Position numbers and translations under genes: made by a program. A stretch of 64,000 bases of DNA from Chaetoderma sp. LZ-2023a (lineage: Eukaryota > Mollusca > Caudofoveata > Chaetodermatida > Chaetodermatidae): contig JAVVLW010001494.1 of assembly GCA_034401795.1 (NCBI GenBank), positions 1 through 64,000 on the forward strand. Reading direction: 5' to 3'. Shown here piece by piece: positions 48,091 to 58,703 of this stretch. Every line of letters starts with the position of its first letter. Position 1 is the stretch's first letter. A model generated the notes under the pieces. The model searched no databases. It was not told the origin of the DNA and was given only the letters and a program-made list of their open reading frames with translations.

Positions 48091-51000
48091 GGGTACGCAA
48101 GCTCCCTTCATATCCGCCTGGACCGCACCTGTGCGACAGGAACAGCGGTGCCAGTTATACCCGTCGTACCTAGAACGAAATGGTTCTCACTCTCTCGTTA
48201 AGAAAGGGGGGGGGGGGGCGGACTGCGAGCCGGACAACCCCGTTAGACGTCGAGGCGTCTATGGTGGGTGGAAGGCTCATGCGTTTTGGCGAGGTGTGAC
48301 GTCAGACAGTCTGGTCCTGGGATGGTTATCCCAGGGTTACATGCCGGAGTGGTGGGACTTTCCGCCACAAAATCTGTCTTTGGCACCAGTCTGGACACCC
48401 GTACCAAGGGAGCCAGACAAGTTAGAAGCCGTTCAAAAGGAAGTGTTGGGTTTGCTTCTGAAGGGAGCAATAAAACCAGCAAACCGGAACACTCCAGGCT
48501 TCTATTCAAACATGTTCCTTGTCCCCAAGAGCACGGGGGGATGGAGACCCATACTCAATCTCAGGCCATTAAATTGGTTTATCCATACGCCTCGGTTCAA
48601 GATGGAAACACCGAGGTCGGTAATGGCGGGATTGAGGAAAGGAATGTGGTGTGTATCGATCGATCTGAAAGATGCATATTTCCACATTCCGATCAATCGG
48701 AGTTGGCACAGGTTTCTGAGATTTGCGTTTCAGAATCAAGTATGGGAGTTTACAGTTCTCCCGTTTGGCCTGTCGACAGCTCCGAGGGTTTTCACAAGAG
48801 TGGTCCTTGCGGTGACAGCGTTTCTCAGAAAAGAGAACGTGGCGCTACACACCTACATAGACGACTGGCTGCTCAAGGCAGACTCGGCAGCCAGGTTGAA
48901 CGTGGATACTGCTCTGACTCTGAACTTACTTTCAGATCTAGGCTGGATAGTCAACAAGGAGAAATCTGAGTTGACACCCACTCAACATTTCGTTTATTTG
49001 GGGATGCGATTCGACCTCGAGGAGGGCAGGGTTTACCCGTCAGAGCCCAGAGTGGTGTCTCTGTTAGCCATCCTCGGGAGTTTTCGAGTGGGAAACCACA
49101 TTCAGGCAAGGCGGTTCCTTCAGATGCTGGGCATGATGGTCTCCATGGAGCAGGTTATCCCGTACGCTGCTCTAATGCGAAGACCTATCCAGTTGTATCT
49201 GATGTCTCTGTGGAAACAGAGAACAGAACCCCTGTCAAAACTGGTGCCAGTTTTGGAGCCGATAATATCGCATCTTCTATGGTGGAAACAGCGTCAGAAT
49301 CTCCTAATAGGGGTTTCGCTGCACCTACCCCACCCCCAGCTGTCCGTTTACACGGATGCATCGCTGGAAGGGTGGGGTGCCTGCCTGGGAGAACACCAGG
49401 TCTCGGGCACATGGACTCTCCCGGAGAGTCAGCTGCATATCAATCTGTTGGAAATGATGGCAGTGGAACTGGCGTTGGAAGAGTTCCTTCCGATGATCAG
49501 GGGCAAGGTGATATTGATACGGTCGGACAATTCGACAGTAGTATCATATATAAATCGCCAAGGAGGGACCAGGTCGCCCACCCTGTGCATCAGGGTGTGG
49601 CACTTGATTCAATGGTGCAGGAATTACTCGGTTGTTTTGAAAGCAGCTCATATTCCTGGCCGATTGAACATTCTGGCGGATGCTTTGTCTCGCAGACAGA
49701 GAATCCTGCCAACAGAATGGTCCCTCAACCCTCCAGTTCTACGACGGATCTTCGAGCATTGGGGCAAACCCAACGTGGACTTGTTCGCCACAAAGGAAAA
49801 TGCTCAAATCATGACATATGTCTCGCCGATTCCAGATCCAAATGCCGTCGATACAGACGCTCTGGCGATAAGCTGGAGAGGGATGCACGCTTACGCGTAT
49901 CCACCCACCATTCTTCTACCGAAGGTATTGGTGAAGGTCAGGGAGGAACCGTGTCTGGTCCTGCTAATAGCGCCGTATTGGCCGAGCAGGGCGTGGTTCA
50001 CGGATCTTCTAGATCTGCTGGTGGAAAATCCTGTGCAGTTGCCCGAGATTCCGAACATAATCTCCCAGGCCAAGGGACGCTTCCTACGAGCGTCCCGAAA
50101 TGTTCAAATTGACTGCGTGGATGTTGTCAAACAACGTTCCACGTCGGAAGGCTTTTCTCGACAGGCTGCTGATTTCATCGCGGCTGCGAGAAGGAGGTCA
50201 ACCTTCAAGTCATATAACAACAAGGTTAACAGATTTGCAGACTGGTGTGAAGAAAAGGGTATTGATACCTTTCAATCCACTATTCAGCAAATAGCAGACT
50301 TTCTCTGTGAGCTGTTCTTTACAGGACTAGCTCCCGTCACAATTGCTGGATACAAGTCAGCTTTGGCATCAGTTATCCCTTGTCTAGCCAACAGGGATAG
50401 TCCAGAGGTGGCCCAGTTAAACGTGATGTTGAAGGGAATGAGCAATCTCCGCCCGAGACAACCGGTAGTCATTCCAGCCTGGAGTCTATCTTTAGTGCTT
50501 AATGTACTGGCCAAGCACCCATTCGAACCGTTGCGTTCGGCTAGTCTAAAGCATTTGACTCTAAAGGCGGTTTTTCTATTGGCAGCTTCCTCAGCTAGAA
50601 GGCGCAGTGAGATCCATGCGCTTTCGGCAGAGAGGAACCGATTTATTGTTTCTGGAGAAGGTCTGCGTCTTCTGCCAAGAGCAGAATTTATGTCAAAGAA
50701 CCAATCTTTGAGATATCCCGGCAAACCGATCATTATACCGAAGTTAACCAGGTTTGATCGTGATGCCAGTGTCTGGTGCCCGGTCCGTGCTTTGACTAAG
50801 TACAAGAAACGGACTGACTCGTTACGGTCGAACGATAGACATCTGTGGATCTGCCATAAAAAGCCTTATGGCGCCGCATCCATGGATACTATCTCTCGTT
50901 GGGTGGTCGAATGCATTCAGACTACTCATGAGATGGCGACTGGGCACCAGGTGCAGGGCGTAAGGGCACACGATGTTAGAGGAATAGCCGCCTCGACCGC

Positions 51001-51136
51001 CCTTTACAATGGTGTTCCGTTAGAGGACATCATGGCCGTTGCACAATGGCACTGTGAGTCCTCATTTACGGATTACTATATGAGGGATGTGTCAGACTCA
51101 GCCAATCCACTCGCTTTAGCTGTTTTGAAACGATAG
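47996..51136 (+). CDS. DIRS pol: RT, RNase H and tyrosine recombinase (1046 aa), copy D
   Basis: One uninterrupted frame. The reverse transcriptase spans about residues 110-340, with SIDLKDAYFHIPI and the catalytic YIDDW at 287-291. RNase H spans about 448-575, with YTDA at 452-455, the IRSDNST block and ADALSR. The tyrosine recombinase spans about 730-1030: first Arg in SARRRSEI (868-870), HDVR at 992-995, a Trp in AQWH near 1012, and the nucleophile in the YY pair at 1027-1028. This set defines the DIRS group and separates it from LTR elements, which use a DDE integrase. No methyltransferase domain was recognised. ATG at 47996 is the first in frame; the true start depends on how ORF2 is translated. 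Confidence 0.88.
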   Translation: MLLLTALEVVRARGRVRVRPQRADRRGRSVPEGTQAPFISAWTAPVRQEQRCQLYPSYLERNGSHSLVKKGGGGADCEPDNPVRRRGVYGGWKAHAFWRGVTSDSLVLGWLSQGYMPEWWDFPPQNLSLAPVWTPVPREPDKLEAVQKEVLGLLLKGAIKPANRNTPGFYSNMFLVPKSTGGWRPILNLRPLNWFIHTPRFKMETPRSVMAGLRKGMWCVSIDLKDAYFHIPINRSWHRFLRFAFQNQVWEFTVLPFGLSTAPRVFTRVVLAVTAFLRKENVALHTYIDDWLLKADSAARLNVDTALTLNLLSDLGWIVNKEKSELTPTQHFVYLGMRFDLEEGRVYPSEPRVVSLLAILGSFRVGNHIQARRFLQMLGMMVSMEQVIPYAALMRRPIQLYLMSLWKQRTEPLSKLVPVLEPIISHLLWWKQRQNLLIGVSLHLPHPQLSVYTDASLEGWGACLGEHQVSGTWTLPESQLHINLLEMMAVELALEEFLPMIRGKVILIRSDNSTVVSYINRQGGTRSPTLCIRVWHLIQWCRNYSVVLKAAHIPGRLNILADALSRRQRILPTEWSLNPPVLRRIFEHWGKPNVDLFATKENAQIMTYVSPIPDPNAVDTDALAISWRGMHAYAYPPTILLPKVLVKVREEPCLVLLIAPYWPSRAWFTDLLDLLVENPVQLPEIPNIISQAKGRFLRASRNVQIDCVDVVKQRSTSEGFSRQAADFIAAARRRSTFKSYNNKVNRFADWCEEKGIDTFQSTIQQIADFLCELFFTGLAPVTIAGYKSALASVIPCLANRDSPEVAQLNVMLKGMSNLRPRQPVVIPAWSLSLVLNVLAKHPFEPLRSASLKHLTLKAVFLLAASSARRRSEIHALSAERNRFIVSGEGLRLLPRAEFMSKNQSLRYPGKPIIIPKLTRFDRDASVWCPVRALTKYKKRTDSLRSNDRHLWICHKKPYGAASMDTISRWVVECIQTTHEMATGHQVQGVRAHDVRGIAASTALYNGVPLEDIMAVAQWHCESSFTDYYMRDVSDSANPLALAVLKR

Positions 51137-51982
51137 TTAGTGACCACACTGCTTTTCCCCTTTTTTCACTTTGGTAAGAAAAGAACCTAAAGCAGGCATG
51201 GTCAAGCGAGAGGATGTCAACCAGATTGTGTCACTGATGGCCGAACCGGTGTATGGTTGTAGGCGGTACGTCTGAAGTCCTGTTATCATAAGGTAATTCA
51301 ACAAGAGTTTTTTGTATTATGTATATGTATCATGTTCATTCATCTTATATATTCATGCTCATTCCCAGGCTAATACAAGCGATATGCAGGGAGTAGTTAA
51401 CCCTCTTGGCATATTGGTGTTTCAGGCGAGATACATGTTCGTTAGTTCTCTCCCTTTTCTTAGGAGGAAAAAGGGGGGGGGGGGCTGTGACGCGAATGTG
51501 ATTCGGTTCCGTGAACTTGACGGTCCTTTTAGGTCTCCGTTAGTCAAGTTTGAAGTCTAAAATCTTTCTCCAAGGGGCAAAATTAGCATGTATGGCTTGC
51601 CCCTTCCCACCAGGTTACTGATCAAATCTGGTGTATATCAGAAGTAACAGAATGGTGAGTATTGATCGAAGGAGAATGCAGGAAATATCAATTTCCCTTT
51701 CTCCGAGATCTAACAATACTCACCATTCTGTTACGGACCCAGCCTCCCAGCCCCACGGAGGCAAGCCATAGTTTTCTCTTGTTTGGTGGCTATGCAAACA
51801 ATATGAGCTCTATGGTAAACGGGTACTCGGCAGTGGGGAGCCGGGTACCCGGTTCCCAGGAGTCGGTAAAGCTTTCTAAGTCTATAATCCTAGAGCCGCT
51901 GTCAGGGCCAGCTGTATATCAGAAGTAACAGAATGGTGAGTATTGTTAGATCTCGGAGAAAGGGAAATTGACATTTCCTGCA

Positions 51983-54534
51983 ATTTCCTGGACTCTCCAA
52001 GAGAGCCAGCTGCATATCAATCTGTTGGAAATGATGGCAGTGGAACTGGCATAGGAAAAGTTTCTTCCAAAAGTCAGGGGCAAGGCGATATTGATACGGT
52101 CGGACAACTCGACAGTAGTATCATACATAAATCGCCAAGGCGGGACCAAGTCACCCACACTATGTGTCAAAGTGTGGCACTGGATTCAATGGTGCAGGAA
52201 TTACTTGGTTGTTTTGAAAGCAGCTCACATTCCTGGGCGATTGAACATTCTGGCGGATGCTTTGTCTCGCAGACAGAGAATTCTGCCAACAGAATGGTCT
52301 CAACCCTCCAGTTCTTCACAGGATCTTCGAGCATTGGGGCAAACCCAATGTGGACTTGTTGGCTACAAGGGAAAATACTCAAATCATGACTTATGTATCG
52401 CCGATTCCAGATCCAAATGCCGTCGATACAGACGCTCTGGCGATAAGCTGGAGAGGGATGCACGCTTACGCGTACCCACCCACCATTCTTCTACCGAAGA
52501 TATTGGTGAAGATCAGGGTGGAACCGTCCCTGGTCCTGCTAATAGCGCCATTTTGGCCCAGCAGGGCGCGGTTCACGGATCTTCTAGATCTGCTGGTGGA
52601 AAATCCAGTGCAGCTACCCGAGATTCCGCTTCCTACACGAGCGTCTCGAAATGTTCAAATTGACTGCGTGGATGTTATCAAACAACGTTCCACGTCGGAA
52701 GACTTCTCGTCAAGCTGCAGATTTCATCGTAGCTGTGAGAAGGAGGTCAACCTTCAAGTCGTATAACAACAAGGTTAACGGATTTGCAGACTGGTGTGAA
52801 GAAAAGGGTATTGATACCTTTCAATCCACTATTCAGCAAATAGCAGACTTTCTCTGTGAGCTGTTCTTTTTAGGACTAGCTCCTGTCACAATTGCTGGAT
52901 AAAAGTCAGCTTTGGCATCAGTTATCCCTTGTCTAGCCAACAGGGATAGTCCGGAGGTGGCCCAGTTGAATGTGATGGTGAAGGGAATAAGCAATCACCG
53001 ACCGAGACAACTGGTAGTCATTCCAGCCTGGAGTCTATCATTAGTGCTTAATGTACTGGCCAAGCACCCTTTCGAACCGTTGCGTTCGTCTAGTCTAAAG
53101 CATTTGACTCTAAAGGCGGTCTTTCTATTGGCAGCTTCCTCAGCTAGAAGGCGCAGTGAGATCCATGCGCTTTCGGCAGAGAGGAACCGATTTATTGTTT
53201 CTGGAGAAGGTCTGCGTCTTCTGCCAAGAGCAGAGTTTATGTCAAAGAACCAATCTTTGACATATCCCGGCAAACCGATCATTATACCGAAGTTAACTAG
53301 GTTTGATCGTGATGCCAGTGTCTGGTGCCCGGTCCGTGCTTTGACTAAGTACAAGAAACGGACTGACTCGTTACGGTCGAACGATAGACATCTGTGGATC
53401 TGCCATAAAAAGTCTTATGGCGCCGCATCCATGGATACTATCTCTCGTTGGGTGGTCGAATGCATTCAGACTACTCACGAGATGGCGACTGGGCACCAGG
53501 TGCAAGGCGTAAGGGCACACAATGTCAGAGGAATAGCCGCCTCGACCGCCCTTTACAATGGTGTTCCGTTATAGGACATCATGGCCGTTGCACAATGGCA
53601 CTGTGAGTCCTCATTCACGGATTACTATATGAGGGATGTGTCAGACTCAGCCAAACCACTCGCTTTAGCTGTTTTGAAACGATAGTTAGTCACCACACTG
53701 CTTTTCACCCTTTTCTCACTTTGGTAAGAAAAGAACCTAAAGCAGGCATGGTCAGGCGAGAGGATGTCAACCAGATTGTGTCACTGATGGCCGAACCGGT
53801 GAATGGTTGGAGGCGGTACGTCTGAAGTCCTGTTATCATAAAGTAATTCAATAAGTGAGAGTTTTTTGTATTATGTATATGTATCATGTTCATTCATTTT
53901 ATATATTCATGCTCATTCCCAGGCTAATACATGGAATATGCAGGGAGTAGTTAACCCTCTTGGCATATTGGTGTTTTCAGGTGAGATACATGTTCGTTAG
54001 TTCTCTCCCTTTTCTTAGGAGGAAAAGGGGGGGGGGCTGTGACGCGAATGTGATTCGGTTCCGTGAACTTGACGGTCCTTTTAGGTCTCCGTTAGTCAAG
54101 TTTGAAGTCTAAAATCTTTCTCCAAGGGGCAAAATTAGCATTTATGGCTTGCCCGTTCCCACCAGGTTACTGATCAAATCTGGTGTATATCAGAAGTAAC
54201 AGAATGGTGAGTATTGATCGAAGGAGAATGCAGGAAATGTCAATTTCCCTTTCTCCGAGATCTAACAATACTCACCATTCTGTTACGGACCCAGCCTCCC
54301 AGCCCCACGGAGGCAAGCCATGGTTTTCTCTTGTTTGGTGGCTATGCAAAGAATATGAGCTCTATGGTAAACGGGTACTCGGCAGTTGGGAGCCGAGTAC
54401 CCGGTTCCCAGGAGTCGGTATAGCTTTCTAAGTCTATAATCCTAGAGCCGCTGTCAAGGCCAGCTGTATTTCAGAAGTAACAGAATGGTGAGTATTGTTA
54501 GATCTTGGAGAAAGGGAAATTGACATTTCCTGCA
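51983..54534 (+). mobile_element. Truncated DIRS tail, unit E
   Basis: Same structure as unit C: starts at GACTCTCC in the RNase H region, then recombinase, internal complementary region (about 54182-54288) and right repeat. Nearly identical to C, sharing even its private variants, so C and E are a recent tandem duplicate. Broken. Confidence 0.85.
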
Positions 54535-57001
54535 CTCTCCAAGAGAGCCAGCTGCATATCAATCTGTTGGAAATGATGGCAGTGGAACTGGCATAGGAAA
54601 AGTTTCTTCCAAAAGTCAGGGGCAAGGCGATATTGATACGGTCGGACAACTCGACAGTAGTATCATACGTAAATCACCAAGTCACCCACACTATGTATCA
54701 AAGTGTGGCACTGGATTCAATGGTGCAGGAATTACTTGGTTGTTTTGAAAGCAGCTCACATTCCTGGGCGATTGAACATTCTGGCGGATGCTTTGTCTCG
54801 CAGACAGAGAATTCTGCCAACAGAATGGTCTCAACCCTCCAGTTCTTCACAGGATCTTCGAGCATTGGGGCAAACCCAATGTGGACTTGTTGGCCACAAG
54901 GGAAAATACTCAAATCATGACTTATGTATCGCCGATTCCAGATCCAAATGCCGTCGATACAGACGCTCTGGCGATAAGCTGGAGAGGGATGCACGCTTAC
55001 GCGTACCCACCCACCATTCTTCTACCGAAGATATTGGTGAAGATCAGGGTGGAACCGTCCCTGGTCCTGCTAATAGCGCCATTTTGGCCCAGCAGGGCGC
55101 GGTTCACGGATCTTCTAGATCTGCTGGTGGAAAATCCACTGCAGCTACCCGAGATTCCGCTTCCTACACGAGCGTCTCAAAATGTTCAAATTGACTGCGT
55201 GGATGTTATCAAACAACGTTCCACGTCGGAAGACTTTTCTCGTCAAGCTGCAGATTTCATCGTAGCTGTGAGAAGGAGGTCAACCTTCAAGTCGTATAAC
55301 AACAAGGTTAACGGATTTGCAGACTGGTGTGAAGAAAAGGGTATTGATACCTTTCAATCCACTATTCAGCAAATAGCAGACTTTCTCTGTGAGCTGTTCT
55401 TTTTAGGACTAGCTCCTGTCACAATTGCTGGATAAAAGTCAGCTTTGGCATCAGTTATCCCTTGTCTAGCCAACAGGGATAGTCCAGAGGTGGCCCAGTT
55501 GAATGTGATGGTGAAGGGAATGAGCAATCACCGACCGAGACAACTGGTAGTCATTCCAGCCTGGAGTCTATCATTAGTGCTTAATGTACTGGCCAAGCAC
55601 CCTTTCGAACCGTTGCGTTCGGCTAGTCTAAAGCATTTGACTCTAAAGGTGGTCTTTCTATTGGCAGCTTCCTCAGCTAGAAGGCGCAGTGAGATCCATG
55701 CACTTTCAGCTGAGAGGGACCGATTTATTGTCTCCGGAGAGGGTCTGCGTCTACTGCCAAGAGCAGAGTTTATGTCAAAGTGTTGATCGTGATGCCAGTG
55801 TCTGGTGCCCAGTCCATGCTTTGACTAAGTACAAAGGACGGACAGACTCGTTACGGTCGAATGATAGACATCTGTGGATCTGCCATAAGAAGCCATATGG
55901 CGCCGCATCCATGGATTCTATCTCTCGTTGGGTAGTCAAATGCATTCAGTCTACCCATGAGATTGCGACTGGGCACCAGGTGCAATGCGCAAGGGCACAC
56001 GATGTTAGAGGAATAGCCGCCTCGACCGCCCTTTACAATGGTGTTCCGTTAGAGGACATCATGGCTGGTGCACAATGGCACTGTGAGTCCTCTTTCATGG
56101 ATTACTATATGAGGGATGTGTCAGACTCCGCCAATCCACTCGCTTTAGCTGTTTTGAAGAGAAAGCTATACGACCACACTGCTCATCTCCCTTTTTTGGC
56201 ATTTGTAAGAAAGAATTAAGAAGCAGACATGGTCGAGCGAGAGGATGTCAACCAGATTGTGTCACTGATGGCTGGACAAGTGAATGGTTGGGGGCTCCAT
56301 GTCTGAAATCCAAATATCATGAGGTAATTCAAGATTGAGTTTTTTGTATTATGTGTATATATCATGTTCATTCATCTTATATATTCATGCTCATTCCCAG
56401 GCTAATATATGCAAAGAGCAGTTAACCTTCTTGGCATATTTGTTTTTCAGGCGAGATGCATGTTCGTGAGTTCTCACCCTTTTCTTAGGGGAAAAAAGGG
56501 GTGGGGGCAGTGATGCGAATGTGATTCGGTTCCGTTAACATGATGGTCCTTTTGGGTCTCCATTAATCAAGTTTAAGTCTAGCTCTTTCTCCAAGGGGCA
56601 AAAGTAGAAATTGATGGCTTGCCCCTTCCCACCAGGTTACTGTCTAAATCTGGTGTATATCAGAAGTAATAGAATGGTGAGTATTGATCGAAGGAGAATG
56701 CAGGAAATTTCAATTTCCCTTTCTCCGACATCTAACAATACTCACCATTCTATTACGGACCCAGCCTCCCAGCCCCACGGAGGCAAGCCATGGATATCTC
56801 TTGTTTGGTGGCTATGCAAACAATATGAGCTTCATGGCAAACGGGTACTCGGCAGTTGGGAGCCGAGTACCCGGTTCCAGGAGTCGGTAAAGCTTACTAA
56901 GTCTATAGTCCTAGGGCCCAGCTATCCAGGCTAGCTGTATCAGAAGTAATAGAATGGTGAGTATTGAGATCTCGGAGAAAGGGAAATTGGAATTTCCTGC
57001 A
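54535..57001 (+). mobile_element. Truncated DIRS tail, unit F (mosaic)
   Basis: Starts like C and E and stays close to them up to about 55690, then becomes clearly more diverged through the recombinase end, internal complementary region (about 56655-56760) and right repeat (to 57001). Broken. Confidence 0.8.
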
Positions 57002-57598
57002 TTCTCTGAATACAGGAAAAATGTGGTTAAGATCGAACTCAAATTGAACAAAAGCAGGTTGCCATTTCATCCTGTTCCCATTATAAGTTGATAAGCAAAA
57101 TATTAATCAACCTTGTGTACAATTAGCTGAATCTGAAACATGTGGCACTGATGATATACAGTAAGTAAACATTGCTTTTTTCAAAATAAGCTCAGAGACT
57201 AACATTTAAAATAAAATGGATTAAAAACAACATAAACTTGAATAGTGAGAAAAATCAGATCATAGATACACTGAAGGTGTGTGTAATGTTAACAACAGTT
57301 CTTTTCTTTGTGAGCTAATGATTAGCGGGTATAACCCCATATTAATTCATCACTGAACACCAATTATCAGGGATATACCTGGCTTTCACAAATTGCTAGC
57401 CAATAGATTAGCCAACTACCATTTTTCTTAGCCAAATCTGAATAATTTTAGCCAATGTTTTCTGATGTCTACGATCTCTGATCACCAGGTCTATGGTCCA
57501 TGACCACCAGGTATCCCTTTCAACTGATGGCTTCATACCAGATACAAGATTATGTTGAATATTTTGAAACTAATTTATCTGGAAGCTGTTGCTGCACT
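57002..57598. other. No gene seen
   Basis: Unique-looking AT-rich sequence; nothing supportable. Confidence 0.5.
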
Positions 57599-57838
57599 GT
57601 TCAGCAAATAGCAGACTTTCTCTGTGAGCTACATTGTTACAGGATTAGCTCCCGTCATGATTGCTGGATACAAGTCAGCTTTGGCATCACTTATCCCTTG
57701 TCTAGCCAACAGAGATAGTCCAGAGGTGGCCCACTTAAACGTGATGGTGAAGGGAATGAGCAATCTCCGAACGAGACAACCAGTAGTTATTTCAGCCTGG
57801 CGTCTATCTTTGGTGCTTAATGTGCTAACCAAGGCCAA
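57599..57838 (+). mobile_element. DIRS recombinase scrap
   Basis: About 240 bp match the N-terminal recombinase region (VQQIADFLCEL, IPCLANRDSPEVAHLNVMVK). It ends where the inverted-repeat block at 57839 begins. Broken fragment. Confidence 0.75.
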
Positions 57839-57991
57839 AATAAAAAATAGTTTCGGTTTCCTGTAAACCTCCATGGTGAAATTTTTCTTTTTGTTTCACC
57901 CGGTCGGGAATAAAATAATTTTTTTCTACACAGCATAAATGCTAAATCATCCATACATTTGGCAAACTATACAAATTACAATGTTTTTCAG

Positions 57992-58384
57992 TAGGGCTGT
58001 AACAATACGCAATATATATTGTGTAGTGCAATATTAGCCCTGGCAATACGTGTATTGTATTGTGTACTTTGTACCGTAATATATTATGGTACATAGCGTA
58101 AACATTTTTAGACCTGCTAACATGTTTGTATTTTATCCGTTCATAGACATTCTTATGAAGGTTGTTTGGAATACATCAATATAATAAATAAAATATAATA
58201 CACAAAAAACCTATACAGCAAGCAATTAAATACATGTGTAACAAAAAACAAGTGGCACAATAAATTATTTCATTAAGTCAAGAAAAATGTTCAGTGTAAT
58301 AACTGTATTGTATTGCGTATTGTATTGCAACTTGTATATTGCAATACGTATTGTATTGCCTGAAACCGTATCGTTACTACCCTA
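57992..58384. mobile_element. hAT-like MITE (393 bp)
   Basis: The termini are inverted: TAGGGCTGTAACAATACG at the left and CGTATCGTTACTACCCTA at the right. An 8-bp target duplication TTTTTCAG/TTTTTAAG (7 of 8) flanks it, the size hAT transposases make. The interior is rich in GTATTG repeats and has no gene. Confidence 0.75.
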
Positions 58385-58703
58385 TTTTTAAGTTGATTGG
58401 TGTGCATTGTGAATCCCTTTTGTGACATGAAAAACATGACAAATTTGACAATTACAACTATATTTAATGGACATCTAGTTAACCCTTACCACTCTGATGT
58501 CAAAATTCTATTTTTTATTGGTTCGACATCGCAGAATCCAGTGTACATTTTCCAACAATTTTGGTGGACGATGTTGCTGTCTATGACGGCACAATCACCC
58601 ACAAAATTTGTTGAAAAATGAACACGAGTTCATCTTTTAATTTAACTTGAAAATTTTGACACGAGGGATAGGGGTTAAATATCTGAAAAACAAATATGAT
58701 TTT

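Larger units (their letters stand above)
44886..51982 (+). mobile_element. DIRS-class retrotransposon, copy D (looks whole)
   Basis: A 7.1-kb copy with left repeat (44886-45055), ORF1, ORF2, internal complementary region (51633-51735) and right repeat (about 51795-51982). Both ORFs are open from end to end. It sits between the last bases of unit C (GAAATTGAC) and the first bases before unit E (ATTTCCTG), which together rebuild the B/C and E/F junctions. It is the youngest insertion of this group. Confidence 0.9.

Noticed and set aside
42355-57001. Tandem array as a CRISPR or satellite array
   Set aside because: Units are 2.5 kb with recognisable recombinase coding and DIRS right ends.
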